The notes below the pieces were generated by a model. That model had not been told where the DNA came from, did no database searches, and worked only from the letters and a program-made list of their open reading frames with translations. Below, one piece after another: positions 45,640 through 59,176 of a DNA stretch of 64,000 nt. The stretch is from Vitellaria paradoxa (lineage: Eukaryota > Streptophyta > Magnoliopsida > Ericales > Sapotaceae), in contig CM034239.1 of the NCBI GenBank assembly GCA_019916065.1, positions 36,914,419 to 36,978,418 of the forward strand, written 5' to 3'. Made by a program: the position numbers and the translations under genes. Position 1 is the stretch's first letter; each line of letters starts with the position of its first letter.

Positions 45640-48600
45640 CGAACTCATAATTAATTTCATGGTTACGTTCAATACAGTCATAGTTAGGTCCAACTAGAAA
45701 AGGTACAGGCTCAAGGTTAAGACTCATCTAGATAAGAAGCAAAAGGAAACCACGATAATAGCTTGGCCTTTATAAGCCACTTGGTCCTTAACATTAAATG
45801 TAGAGCTAAAACCAAATTCTGGTGGAATATCAATAACGTAAGCATTTAGACCTACCCGTTTTAAAATTTTGAAAGGACTAGCACTACGAGGATGCAATTT
45901 GGAACTGGCTCTAGATTGACACCGTTCCAAGCAAATTCAAACCATAACAAAATCCCCAACATTAAATTCAATGTCGTTTATGTGTGTTAGCTCGAAGTTT
46001 GTAAGAAGCATTTCACGCTTTAAGTTATTTGTTGATCTCAATATGCAAGTCATGTAAATGTTATGCAAAGGACTCAGCAGTCATAAACACAGGAAAATGT
46101 TGAGACATGGGAATCAAGTCTAATTACGATTGGCTACCTCGGTTTGGCCATCTATCTGAGGATGGTAAGCAACAAAAAAGTTTAATTTAGTACCAACCGA
46201 GTGCCACAAGGTCCCCCAAAAATGACCAGTGACAAGCGCATCCCTATCAGACACAATAGTTTTAGGAAGACCATAGAACTTGACAATCTCATCAAAGTAC
46301 AACTGCGTAACCCTAGAAGCGTCAGAGATTTTACTACAAGGAATGAAGTGGACCATTTTGGAGAAACGATCCACAACAACAAAAATGGAGTCCTGCTCTT
46401 TAAGAGTGTGAGGAAGACCAAGTACAAAATCCATCCTCACATCTTGCCACGAACAACTAGGGATAGGAAGGAGTGTATAGAGGCTGGTGTTTTACTTCCT
46501 TTTTTGGCCAACTGACAAGTGCGACATTGACTAATGATTCTAACCACATCTCATTTCGAACTAGACCAATTGACGCTCAATTTCTTCTATAGTCTTATTA
46601 CACCCAAAATGACCAGCGAGACCACCTGTATGAGTCTCCTAAACTATGAAATCATGGACAAACGTCCTAAGAATACATAATTTATTAGCTTTAAAGAGGA
46701 AACCATCCTGAAGGCAAAAGTCACTAGTAGGGTCAAATCAGCTCTCTAGCACTGGCACATAAATATCTTTAAAGTTAGGGCATGACACGTAATTTTCTTT
46801 AAGCCTTTCAAATCCTATGTTTTTGATGCTCATGGTAGTTAACAACGAAATACGTCTACCTAGAGCATCAGCGACTAGGTTCTCAACTCCTTTCCTATGA
46901 TTTAAAACAAAAGAATAGGCTTGTAAACACTTACTCCAACGACTATGCCTATAATTAAGATTTTTCTAAGAGTTAAGATACTGTAGGCCTTCATGATTAA
47001 AGTAGAGTACAAACTCCTAAGGGAGTAGGTAATGTCGCCAATGTCGTAAAGCCTGTACTACCGCATATAACTCTTTGTCATAGGTAGAGTATCTTTGCTT
47101 GGCCTTACTTAACTTCTCACTAAGATAGGCAACAAGGTGACGCCCTTGACTAAGAACATCACCTATACCCACGCCTGAAGCATCACACTCTATCTCAAAT
47201 ACTTTAGAAAAATCTGGAAGACGCATCACAGGGGCTTCCGCATTTTCTTCTTTATAGCCCTAAACCCTAGCAGCTTCTTCCGTCCATTTAAAATCACCTC
47301 CTTTCATATACTCCGTTAAAGGAGTCATGATCGTACTAAAACCCTTGATGAAACGGCGATAGAAAGAGGATATCCCATGAAAATTTCGAACATCATGAAA
47401 AGATGTAGGTTCAGCCCAATTTATAATGGCCTGAATTTTTTGAGGGTCAGCAGAACCTCCAACAGAGGAGACAATGAAACCTAAGAAAGAAACTTTATCA
47501 ACAAAGAATGAACACTTTTTCAGATTAGCATACAATTTTTTCTTCCCAAGAACAGAACAAACTTGAGATAAGTGATCCACATGTTCCTCTTTAAACTTAC
47601 TATATACAAGGATGTCATTAAAATAGACCACTAAAAATCATCCCATAAAAGACCTAAGTGCTTGGGTCATGACTCGCATAAAAGTACTATGGACATTAGA
47701 AAGCCCAAAAGGCATTACCAACTCGTCATGAAGGCTATCTTCCACTCGTCTCCTAGCCTAATCTTAATTTGGTGATACCCATTCTTAAGATCTGTCTTAA
47801 AGAAAATTGTGGCACCTACCATCATGTCTAGTATGTCATCTAACCTAAGAAAGAGGAAATGGTATTTCATAGTGATCTTAGGCTTTCACGGACGAACCCT
47901 TTATGAAGGAGTTCACCTACTTTGTTGCTGTAATTCAGCATGCTCAAAGGATTCATCCTATAATGGGACAAGTTCGGGATGGATGATCTTAGAACAAAAT
48001 CTATGGCGTGCTAGATGTCACGCAAAGGAGGCAAATAATTAGGTAAATCCTTACGGAAAATATCTTAAAAATTCTAAAATACCTAATGGGCCTCTTCAGG
48101 AACTAAAAGCTGAGAATCTGAAGAAACTTCTATAACGACGACTACAAACATGACAGACTCTCTAACAACCTTATGCTTAAATTCTTTTGGGCTAATGATA
48201 TGCAACCCTTTTGTCTCCATAACTTTCTCTCCCTATAGGGATCAACAAGTTTTGGGGGCAGAGGGTTGAGATGAATTTTCTTTCCCTTGAATACAAAAGA
48301 ATATGAGTTCGTACGACCGCAAATGGTTACATCCATATCAAACAACTAAGGTTGTCCCAAAATTATATGACTAACGTCCATAGGAATTACATCACACTAG
48401 ATATGGTCCTTTTTTTTTTTTTTTTTTTGACAGGTAAGTGGAGGTGCAGGGCCGGGGTCGAAACCTGGTGGTGAGCAGGCGCAAGTAATACTTTGCCAAC
48501 CAAGCTAACAGCCACACTCTAGATATGGTCCTTATACTCAAGAAACTAAATGGGCACCAAATACCGTTCTTTCACTGCTATTGATAAGGTATCAAGCCAA

Positions 48601-50037
48601 GAAACATTATAGGAATTAGGGTGAGGGATGGGTTTCAACCCTAGGCAAGAGACGATACTCACAAAAACAACATTAATGCAACTCTCACTATCGATGATAA
48701 CTTTACAAGACTTACCATTGATCTTGATAAAGGTATGAAAAATAGAATGACGACGCCAATCGTCAACCTCCTCAGGCTGTGTTAGAGTATAACATACTAC
48801 ACCTAATCGTGGGGTATCAAGGCTATCATAGAAAGGATCAATTGGGATGGGAAGGGCGGAACTTCTAATGCAAGCTAGGACTATCACCACAGTCGTCCTC
48901 TAAATCACCAAAGTCCTCAAGATTAGGTTCATACACTTGTTCTTCAAAGTGGTCATCATCAATGTGCCCTGAATGTTCTCCAATAACTAAGGCTTTCTTT
49001 GGACAGTTAGTGGACACATGACCAAATTCCCCACAATTAAAACATTGCACACGGGATGAGTTCCTTGGGGCATTAGTCATTGTACCTTTTCCTGTGTTTT
49101 CATTCAATGGTTGGGTTCCAAGCGAAGAGGGACCTAGAACTGACTTAAAGTTTGAAGAGGAAACTTAGTGTGAGGAAGAACTATTATTAAAACTTGGTCC
49201 ACTAGGACCCTTAGTAACCAACTCATAGTCCTGAACTAAAGTGTAAGCATGATCGAGAGTGGTCACACCTCTAAGAACAAGTTCTCTCTTGAGATCGTCA
49301 TGGAGGCCTTGTCTAAACCTACTCAAAGTCGTGGACTCATCCTCTGTGATATTGTACTGCATTCTAAATTCATCAAACTGAGTCACATGCTCAGTTACAA
49401 ACCTATTTCCCTACTTAAGATTATTTCACTAATCTAGTAAATTAATCTTATATGATCTAGGCAGGTATTTCTCTTGGAGGTGGCATTTTATTTCATCCCA
49501 AGTTCGAACGGGGGGTGCGTGATGCCTTGCCAAGAGATCTTCAACACTCTCCTAAAATAGTTGAGCACTACCAGACAATCTCATGCTAGTAAACTCTACT
49601 TTTCTTTCCTTTATGAACCTATACCAATTAAAATATCGATCCATATCTCTAATCCACTAGCTAAAAACGACAAGATCTAGACGACCATCAAAAGTAAGGA
49701 CATCTAACTTAATATTTTTAAAGAGACGTTCCTCTTGAGGAAGATAGGCATCGTCTTGAGGACCAAAATTTCCATGATCTCTCTCACAATTTCGAGGAAC
49801 AGGATTATGCCTATAGGTTATTCTATCATCCCTTCTACCACAATGGTTCAAATTGTCAGACATATCCAACAGGTCACCATCAAACGAATTGTGATGTTGT
49901 TCTAAGATTGTTATTCGATTAAGTAAGCCCTGGGTATCCTGACGACTAGCAGTCATTTCAGCTTGGAATGCCGTTATTTGAGTTTGTAGTCCCTCAAGGA
50001 TTTGGACCATTCAATCATTACCTTTGGGATTACTCAT
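45640..50037 (-). pseudogene. gag-pol of the minus-strand gypsy element, broken
   Basis: The gag ATG is at 50037, with a stop eight codons later. Gag pieces are at 49657-50010 and 49165-49386. The zinc knuckle CFNCGEFGHVSTNC (CX2CX4HX4C) near 49040-49080 is intact. The protease at about 48680-48720 reads IIDSES where the active site D-S/T-G is expected. RT spans about 47260-47860; its catalytic box is YFND in place of YFDD. RNase H is at 47017-47229 (ECDASG). The integrase core at 46120-46440 keeps its D, D and E residues (MDFVLGLP, VSDRD, DGQTE). An integrase C-terminal region at 45724-45930 contains HPRSASPFK. A SINE splits the region between protease and RT (48412-48518). Stops and frameshifts are frequent. 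Confidence 0.88.
48412..48518 (-). mobile_element. SINE inserted in gypsy pol, 15-bp target duplication
   Basis: On the minus strand it has a box A TAGCTTGGTTGG (48496-48507; one mismatch), a box B GTTTCGACCCC (48454-48464; 9 of 11) and a 3' A-tail, seen as a T-run at 48412-48428. Direct repeats CTAGATATGGTCCTT flank it at 48397-48411 and 48519-48533. Removing it rejoins the gypsy reading frame across the repeat. It is shorter than, and different from, the SINE at 13310-13492. Confidence 0.85.
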
Positions 50038-50326
50038 TTTACAGGTAGGTGAGCTATAAGTAAAAGTAAGACTGCTGTGGAATTGCATGTAATACTAGCT
50101 TAACTAACAATCATTGAGATCAATAAACAACTCACTTAATGCAAGTGAATGATCACAAAATTAAATGTAATTTTTATTTTTTTAGGGGAATTGTCAACAT
50201 CAAATTTAATATAATGCAACTAGTAGATTGATTTATCTTTCAAAAGTTTAAAGGAGAGGTCCAAATACTAGTTATTTAATTCCAAGAATGAGTTAAGCTC
50301 ACAATTAAAATTAAAGGCGGAGAAAC

Positions 50327-50360
<34 letters not shown>

Positions 50361-50961
50361 CAATTAATTAAATAGGAAAGGAAGCAAAAATAAGGTTAGA
50401 ATGCTATGGATGTAAGGATTAAACAAATATGAAGGTGGTTTAGGTAAAGTGGAGGCTAAATAAATTAGGTTCAAGGTGAGATTATAAGTTGAGTACCAAA
50501 CAAGGGATGTTAAGGTACCATACAGATAAAATATTACTATTAAAGTGCATAGATTGTAATACCAAAGGAGAGGCGAGGAACAAATACACCTGATTTGATG
50601 TAAAATGGCCCAAAAAAATGTCCCGAGTTTCTTGGAAAATGTTTTGGAGTGTCCTAGAAGTCGCTAGACCTTCGCCGGAGTGGCACCGAAGTTTCACCAC
50701 AAAATTCTAGGGTCACCGAAGTGGTTGCTGGAGGGAGACGATACTGGTAGTGGGGTTTGCTGGAGCTGAATGCCACCGAAAATGACGAAAGTGTATACGA
50801 AGGTCTTTAGGGCGAGAACGCGTACGCGTGCAGCTGCGGCTAGTTTTCGTTGGTGATCAGCAAGGGAAAGGACTGATTTTTGTTGGTGATGCAAGGGAAA
50901 GGGTAGTTATTGGAAGCGGTTTGTGGGGTGCTTGTTTGTGGCCAATGAACCCACAGTGGTT
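50038..50961 (-). other. Gypsy element leader between 5' LTR and gag
   Basis: This is the internal non-coding part of the element, including a TA microsatellite at 50333-50356. A primer-binding site complementary to initiator tRNA-Met is not recognisable next to the 5' LTR. Confidence 0.5.
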
Positions 50962-51780
50962 TGATTATGCCTCTGCGAAAATGAAATTGAAAGTAAAGAA
51001 AGAGGAGATTGAAAGTAAGAGGAAAAAAGAAAGTAGAGAAGAGAAGAAGAAAAAGAGGTAGAAGAAAGAGAGGGGGAAAAAAGCCACAAATATTATTCAA
51101 TAATTAGCAAACTCTCCAAAACCCTAACAACTCAATCTTATGAATAGACTAAAAATTTCCAAAGATAACTGAAAATAATGTCTAATTAGGATTACAAAAA
51201 AATCAAAAATTCTACTCTCAACAAAATTTCTTAAATAAAATAATAATAATAATAATAATAACAGAAAACTCTGGATGATGTCATCATTCATACTCAGGTC
51301 AAAATTGATTTTTATCTCGAGAATACAATCATCCCTTTTCTGAAACTCTAAAGATGAATGCCAATATCTTACTTTTGAACAGCTATAGGAATTACAAATA
51401 AAGGCAGTTTATATGTAGGTGAATCTGAAATGTTCTCTTTGTAAATAAAATCATAACAATAATGAAAGATTATCAAACATTATGAAAAATTTGTGAACCA
51501 ACAAGAAAACAAGCTAATGCAACGAGATAGTCATCAATAATCCTTGCTAGCGTGTTCATACTCAGGGGGAAATTGATTTTTATCTCAAGAATATAATCAT
51601 TCCCTTCTAAAACTCTAAAGATGAATGCCAGTATCTTACCTTTGAACAGCTGTAGGTATTAGAAATAAAGGCAGTTTTCATGTAGGTGAATCTGAAATGT
51701 TCTCTTTGTAAATAATAATCATAACAATAATGAAAGATTATCAAACATTAAGAAAAATTTGTGAACGAAATATAAATGCA

Positions 51781-52557
51781 ACAGCCATCAGAGGCATTTC
51801 AGAACATTATTAGTGACAAGGTGCTATAGAAGTGAAACAAATAAATAGCTCAAGTATCAATTTCCCGTTACCTTCCGTAACTTATCGAACATATATATTA
51901 CCATTGTTCAAAATTAATCAGATAATTAACTTGGTTTAGAACATAAATAAACCTGAAGGAAGCCAACACCATAAAGATCTAAGGCCCGTAAATTAAAATA
52001 TTACTTCTGCATGCTGAAATTAAATTGATTAAGTAGTAATTTATTGATGAAAAATATGACAATATACCAGGCAATAAAAACATATCAATCGCTGTATAGC
52101 ATAGGGTATACTTACAGACATGACACACAAAACAAAATCATAAAGTCTTGTGAACAGAACCATACCTAGACATCACTAAAATTATTTGGTATCCAAGAAA
52201 ACTGAAGGTACAGGCCATTCATTGTGAACTTGCTCTGGGGAAAATCAGGTAAAATATCTAAGCCATGATACTACACGAGATATTTTGAACATATAGAATA
52301 TATTTCATAATCCTCCCTCATATGTTCTTCGTGAAGAAACCTCAGAATTCTCTCTTCCCAATGACAAAACCAACAAGGTCAAACAAGGTGCTTGGAGAAT
52401 AAATCTTTGCCAATGATCAACTAGTTGCAGAGAAACCCCCAAGTCACTTAATTCATACCCACACCCAAAAAAATCCTTAACATGATTCAGCAAATGCTTG
52501 GAAGCTGACAAATAAAAGAGTGAATGCAAGAAAAAGCACAATAGTAACAAATAAATC
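51781..52557. other. VPS11 3' flank
   Basis: No ORF or element is recognised between the end of repeat C and the VPS11 stop codon. The part nearest 52557 should be the VPS11 3' untranslated region; I see no clear AATAAA on the minus strand. Confidence 0.5.
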
Positions 52558-55500
52558 TCAGAAGCCACTGCTGGAAGAAATATTGCCTGGTCTAAGAGTG
52601 TCATTTGCTCCAGTACTAGTTTTGCTAATAATTCCCTTCCCAAAATACTGAGCAATAACAGAAAACCCATCTTTTGAATTCTTTACTTGCTGGAAGAACT
52701 GATCCTGGTCTTTGGAGTTCTGCTCCAAACTTCTCTTCATTTCCAAAACCGATCTGTACTCGGGAGCACACTCAGGGCATTCTTTCTCATTGTCACCAAG
52801 GCAACGTTGATGGAATGAGTGCATGCACATAAAGTGAACAGCAGGGAGATCAAGGGTGAAAGTGCAAGCAGTACACTTGCTAAGCTGGAAGATTCTGGCG
52901 TTTGTCCTCAGATCATGAATTTCCTTTCTCATTGCCAATGTTTCATCCTGCACATTTGAAAGAAAAGTCGGATAATTCTGTTTCTTTATTCAATCATTTC
53001 AACTAGGGATACAAATCATAGGATGTGATATTTGTGTGTCCAATGACTAATTTTCATCAATACGGGAACTTCAACTATTTTGATTTTATCCATTTCAAGG
53101 ACCAGGGAAGAACAAGAGAGAAAATTATAGGTTTTATTAACAAGACAGTATTGAGATATGTACCCGGTAACAAACCTAAAGGGCATGGAGCAGGAAAAAG
53201 AAGTTAGATCCACCAATGGTCATTACAATTTCCTCAATCATTTGCAGCATGAATCATTCCACCAGCTAGTACTCTCGTAACCAATTATCGTGTCTTGTAC
53301 GCATATACTGTACGTGATGTACTATTTACACACATGTATAGTCGAAAGTGCTCATCGCGTGGACATTCAACTTCCGAACTTTTATATTCCTAAATCTGTG
53401 AAAAATTACAAGATTGTGTTTGACATGTAGTATTTAATAGGGATAAATATTATTTTTGTAAAATTTTATTTATTTTATGATATAATGTATATTGTATAAA
53501 ATTACAAATGGATTAATATTTTTTGTTTTCATATACTCATTAAAACTGATTTTTTAAGGAGTGAGGTAAAAGGGATGAAAGGTTGTGAGAGTAAAAAGGT
53601 AATAATTATTTTTATAATGGGTCTATTTAGAACTTTATAGAACTCTACAAATCTCTATAAAATTAAAATTTTTTACTTACAGCATGAATTACGAAATTAT
53701 AAATTTTACAAATTTACACTAATTTTTACAATTCAAAACACCCCTATTACTTCATGAATTTTCCACCTCCGCTAAAAAATTCCTGGATCCGCCAATGAAT
53801 GTACCTACATATATTGATACAACTACATTTTATACAATATGTTGAATAAAGATTCAAACCATTTCAGCATTTTTGCAAGATTTTACACAACCATATGCAA
53901 TTCTATCTTCATTTATGGTCTGGTATGAGCATTGTTGGCTATGAAACCACTTGGTGAAACGAGTCATGCTAATGCACACCATAGCACCACTAGCTATTTT
54001 TATGTGATGTGATGGTGTGCAAGAGGTTATGTATTCATAGAAATTTTAGGTCTATTAGCATCAATTTATCATTGATAACCTTCACTGAAGATAATGCAAA
54101 GGCCATAGAAGGTAAGAGTAGATATATTTTAACTTGACCATGAAATAATCAAACACAAACCTGATATTTCTCAATAGCCTGCCTGTCCTGTTCAATTAGC
54201 CTTGATTCCTGTTCCAGTTTTCTAGCAATATAATCCTTAATGACAGAGAGGGTAAGGCATGGATTTCTAGACAGGATCTGAAGAACAATAATAGGAGGCA
54301 AGATATCATCTCTCTCAATGTAGGTCAACACTTCCTTGACTTCTTTTGAGCAATCTTCTCCAAGTTCACCAAAGTACTTCAATACATCTGCCCAGAGGGA
54401 TGAATCACCCCCCTTGCCTGAATCCCCCAGCCTCTTGCAGCATGCAATCAAACCCCCATGGTCATGGGCCTGCATGTAGCAAGCAATCACCTCTTTGTAG
54501 AGTTTCATCTTCTCGTACAGGTATAAAAGCCCTTCTTTAAATGCATTCATTTCACAGAGAATTATAGCAAGGTCAACATCATACAGAGGATGCTCCAGGT
54601 CTGATGGCCACGCAGCCTTAAGCAAGTGTAGCCCCTTCTGAAGTCTTTCCTGACGGTCCTTTTCCTTATTCGAATCTTTGTGCTCCACACTTGACTTGCC
54701 ATTAGACTTTGCCCTTGACACTACAGCTGCTACTGATGGCCTATCCCCTTTGAAATTGCCACCATCACCAACGTTAGCTTGAGAGATTGATGGGAAGTTC
54801 AAGTCATTAGACAAGTATAACTCCAAGAGTGTATTGTGAATTTCTACTTGAGCTTGTGAATCCTTCACTTTATTGGTATATTTCTCAAGAAAATCCATAA
54901 GTGATTCTGGATGATGAATAAATATGTTGAGAAAATCAACAGGGGATGGCACCACAGACATGTATGTACCACGTGAGGTGCCTTTCTTGGCTGGTTCTTC
55001 CTCCGTGCAAAGTCTCATGAGTATTTCAATAGTTTCGACCGGCTTGTGCTCTATAAGAATTTTTCCATATTCTTTTACTGTCACCCCCGCTTGACTTGGC
55101 TCAAGGCTAGAAATATATAGCAAGGCTTCTTCATAACTACCCAGGTCTTCAAGTAAGATCTTTAAGTACCATTCGTGCCTCCCAGCCTTCTTTGCTACAT
55201 ACATTGCATGCTCATGATAATTGGCAGCTCGGCAGACCCTTATTGCAGTTTCAACATCAAATTTATGCTCCCCGATGCCATCCTCACTTTTGATGAACAC
55301 GTTAAGCTTTTCCACATCTTTCAACTTAGTATAGCAATTTAACAGAAGGGTTGTATGATCTTTTGAAGCCAGCCCCTTTTCATGTAATTTTTCCAAGTAG
55401 TTTGTAAGATTGTAGATTCTTTGAGCATCTAAGAACTTCTGTATCACATATGAAGGCTCAAGGTGACCAATGGTGTTGATGTACTGAGCCATAGCCTCAT

Positions 55501-57129
55501 CATAGTCTTGTTTGCCGTATAAATGATCCCCATACTTCCTCAGGACTTCAGCCGTTGCGGCAGCATCAGCCTGCTGAGTTTGAACAAGATTTATAGCTAC
55601 TGTATAAAGATTCTTCTTAAAAAGCATATCCAACTTGCTTTCCATATCCTTCTCCCCAATACAAAAAGCCGACTTGTCTTCCATTATAAGTATTATGTTA
55701 CCCCATTCACAAAGCATCTGATTGACTTCCTTAATAACCAAACTGTGGGCAATTAAACGATTCTTCAGGTCGTAAATGTTGAAAGTGTTCTTGCCACTTC
55801 TATGATCTGCAATAACACATAAAAGATATCCACGAAACCAGCCAAGGAATTTCTTCTCTCCCTCAAAGGCCCAACAAGGACCACGACCATCAATTTCATA
55901 GAAATACACAGCCTCATCTCGCCCAATGATAAGCTCCTGATACAAGCATGGTAAACTATTAGAATAAATACATAACAAGAAATTTTCTACCTCAGCAGTA
56001 ATTAAAAAAAAAAAAATGGGCCACCAATAACTGCATACCGAGCGATCACTCATTGCAACACCATTAGCTTTGCACCCAATCTGATCTAGTGTATGCCGAC
56101 TATATGGCTCAGTATGCAAGTTAAACAAGCTCACCGAAGTTGGGGTAACAGCAAATAATTGAGTGGCTTGACCATCCACTCGAAACCCCATACCCGTTAT
56201 AGAAGACTGACTTTTGTCTAGATGATTATCCACCTGAAGCTTGAAGCGCTTGATACGCTCACGTGCAATGTCCCCTTTGATGCCATAAATGCAACCATTG
56301 TCTAATCCAATTGCTATAAGCAATATTGGTGGTGCTTCCTCCAGAACTAAAAAAGATGTAATCTGCAGAGTAACAAATTTGCTAGATTCACTTAAAGGTA
56401 TTGCGGAAGTGAATCGCATATCAAGTATTGCACAAATCAATTTCCATGAACAAGCTTGCAACTTTATATGAGCTATCAAAATATAGCCAGAAACAAGATA
56501 ATACCTTTGCTTCAGGATACTGATTAGTGAATATCCTCAATATCTGAACACATTCAGGAGTTGACGTGCTTGAACCCTCTGGCTCCATTTTATCAAGGTC
56601 AAAAACCTTCAGGCACATGGCCGAAAGCTGTGGAGATATTTGCTCATCTTCCCCAACGGTTACAAGAAAGTTACGTTGCTGATTCATCCATAAATACACA
56701 CATACACATGAATCAATTTTCCATCCTGAATTAGAAAAAAAAAAAAAACCTAAATCTTCCCGACGCCCAGATTCAGTTCGAATTAAAACCCTAAAATATT
56801 TCTTCATTGTGATTAAAAAAAACCCCAGTTCGTTCAAAAATTAACATAAACAACATTTGGTACTGATTTGAACGAGAATGGACTGGTTAAAGAAGTGGAG
56901 ATCAAACCTTGAGCTGCTGGAGGAAGAGGACGTAGGAAGAGTGAGCTTGGAAGCCATAATTGAACTTCAAGCCCCGATCGAGCAGGCTGACGGTGCCGTC
57001 GTCGCAACCGACCACGATCTTCCCCCTCCCGCTCGAGCAGCAGGTGATATTCCCGGCGACGTCGTCGGGGATCGAGCATTTTCCAGCGAATTTCTCCTCA
57101 AAGAACTCGAATTTCCGCCACTGGTACAT
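52558..57129 (-). CDS. VPS11: Vacuolar protein sorting-associated protein 11
   Basis: There are five exons: 56908-57129, 56505-56678, 56039-56362, 54161-55936 and 52558-52947. All introns are GT-AG and phase 0. The product is 961 residues, against about 930 in Arabidopsis. The N-terminal part (about 1-340) is the beta-propeller, starting MYQWRKFEFFEEK. A clathrin heavy-chain-type repeat region occupies about 400-560, followed by a charged linker (about 640-670). A helical segment precedes a C-terminal RING-H2 finger with ligands C857, C860, C873, H875, H878, C881, C889 and C892. VPS11 is a core subunit shared by the HOPS and CORVET tethering complexes on endosomes and the tonoplast, needed for membrane fusion and vacuole formation. 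The ATG follows from the conserved start. No break is seen. Intron 3 is 102 bp and open in frame. Nested transposons lie 1.3 kb beyond its 3' end. Confidence 0.97.
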
Positions 57130-57190
57130 CTCTCCCGCAAATTGTATGCTCGTGATTACATATATCTATTGATTACATAAGTAAAACACA

Positions 57191-57198
57191 TTTATATA
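57191..57198 (-). promoter_or_regulatory. Possible TATA box of VPS11
   Basis: TATATAAA on the minus strand lies about 62 bp upstream of the VPS11 ATG. The leader would be short. In AT-rich DNA this could be chance. Confidence 0.35.
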
Positions 57199-59176
57199 CC
57201 GGTAATTTTTCTCATTTGGTTTAGAGAGAAAGAGAAATGAGAAAATTTCATATTTTTTCTGTTTGCTTTTTTCCTAAATAAAAAGAAGCACAGATGAGAA
57301 TAAAATAATTTTACTTATCAAAAATAAAATAAAATAATTTTCGTCGAGGGAGGAAAGAGAAGAGATTTCGTTTGAAGTGAAAAAATTAAAAAAAATAAAA
57401 ATATTAAAAATTTTTAAAAATTATTTATTTTTTTATTTCACTAGATAAATCACTTGAATTTATAATTTATTTTATTTTATTTTACCTCACTTTTTTTATC
57501 CCAAACTTATCCATAATGATTTAAAATATAAATGAAAGAAAGGGGGTAACGATGGTCAATCGAAATATTAAACCAATCGCCCCACCACACCTAGCTTCTA
57601 CTTTTTTTCAGGCCTACGGGATAGAAAAATTATGTGATGGATTCATCCTAACTTTAGATTAATTTTTTTGCAGCCCAAACTTCAATTTCTATATATATAT
57701 ATATATATATATTTATTAAAGTTATATTTAGAAAAATAAAATTAGTGAGAAAAAAATGAAAGTAAAATAAATAAACAATGTAAGAAAATAGAAATAAATA
57801 TAAAATTTCGAGTATATACACTCATTTGAACGGATTTAAAAATATAAGTAAATAAAATTTACATCAATGTATTAGATGTTTTAATTTTATTAATTAATTT
57901 CTTACATTTTCTATCACAACTTAAATAAAAAGACAAATTTTAATTTTATATCTTATTTTTTTCCCATAACAATTTATTGAGGCAAACATAATTTAAATGG
58001 ATGCAAAAAAAAATTAATTGATATTAAATAAAATAATAAAAAGATAAAAAAATAATTACGAAAAAATATTTGCATCTAAATAGATTAAAAACTATAATAA
58101 ATATAGCATTTATTTATACATTATTTTTTAATTTTCTAACTTCTGTTCATTTTTTTCTTTTATTTTTCATCATATTCTAAACAAGAAAATGAATTTTAAA
58201 TCCGCATCCATTCTCGTTCCTTTTATGAAGAGAAAAATATAGGTAAAAGAGAAATAAAATTAAATAATATGAAATAAAATAATAAAAAGGAAAGAGAAAA
58301 AAAATATTTAAGCTAAATAAGAGATCGAATTTTAAATCCTTACCCTTTCTTTTTCTTTTTCTTTTTTTTTTTTTTTTGACAACAAATTCTTGATCCAGGC
58401 ATACCTAAATAAAGGAAGAAATTTTGAATGTCCATCCCTCCCCCTTTTTTTTGCTTTGCATTGAAAGAGAGATACAAAAGCATAAGTAAACAAATAAAAA
58501 TAAAAATTGAATAAATGTAAAATAACATAATAAAAAAATTATATAAAATTATATTTGATAGTTTATGCTATTTAGAGAAAAGAGCACTTCTTGAGTACAA
58601 AATTCTCTTGGTTTTGGGACTTCATCTGTTTCTACATTTTTTCACAAAACTTCAAATGTATGACAATGCTAAAAAAAAAAAAAAAGATTTGACCCTAAGG
58701 GATTCACTCCCCAAGCCAAACCATTAAAGAGTGAATCTTGTTTGGTTTGTGTCGCACGCACTAACTTCTCAACATGTACAGCGGTATGGCACAAACTCAC
58801 ACAATGGCGGAGATACAATACTAAAGTAAGTCATGGAATATAACTTGAAATCCTTATGACATAACTACAATTAAAATAAAAATTACCAATAGAGGTTTAA
58901 TCTGTTATAAAACCGATGCTCTCATGTCTATTGTTATGGGTATAAGATTATCTGAGCATTGAGTTAAAAGATTAGTAACATTGAAAATGAAATGGAAGTA
59001 AATTCAAGAATTATTTCTTGTAAAATTTATAAGTTGGAAAATAATGTAAGGTAAACGACCATATAAATCACCTCCTCAAGAAAATGGACACCATTAGATC
59101 TTTTAATAGCTTCCGCCCAATACTAACAAAGAATAGTTTACAAGCGAAAATACGTTGTATTCAATGCTGAGATAAT
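57199..59176. other. AT-rich spacer upstream of VPS11
   Basis: No gene is seen. It has a TA microsatellite at 57691-57711, a T-run at about 58363-58377 preceded by CTTTTT repeats, and otherwise A/T-rich low-complexity DNA. Confidence 0.6.

Larger units (their letters stand above)
44920..51286 (-). mobile_element. Ty3/gypsy retrotransposon with both LTRs
   Basis: The element is about 6.4 kb on the minus strand. Its 5' LTR is at about 50962-51286 and its 3' LTR at 44920-45235 (316 bp). Both are bounded by TG...CA on the plus strand. Flanking 5-bp direct repeats TTCAT lie at 44915-44919 and 51287-51291, as expected for Ty3/gypsy integrase. The LTRs differ by many substitutions and indels by eye, so the insertion is not recent. 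The left LTR keeps a TATA-like TATTTATAG on the minus strand (about 45088). Integrase lies after RT-RNase H, giving the gypsy order. The clade was not determined, and no chromodomain is obvious. Confidence 0.92.
44537..51780. repeat. Tandem repeat C (unit about 260 bp), split by a gypsy element
   Basis: Units share GTTCATACTCAGG, TTTTTATCTCAAGAATACAA and ATGAAAGATTATCAAACAT. They are seen at 44537-44919, with an internal duplication of about 64 bp (44754-44880), and at 51287-51555 and 51553-51780. The Ty3/gypsy element at 44920-51286 sits inside one unit. Joining the flanks across the target duplication restores the normal repeat sequence. Confidence 0.85.

Noticed and set aside
50694..51100. 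ORFs on both strands at the gypsy 5' LTR
   Set aside because: They cross the LTR edge and purine-rich tracts, and are not part of gag-pol.
54346..55756. Plus-strand ORFs within VPS11
   Set aside because: They are antisense shadows of the long VPS11 exon 4 and have no domain features.
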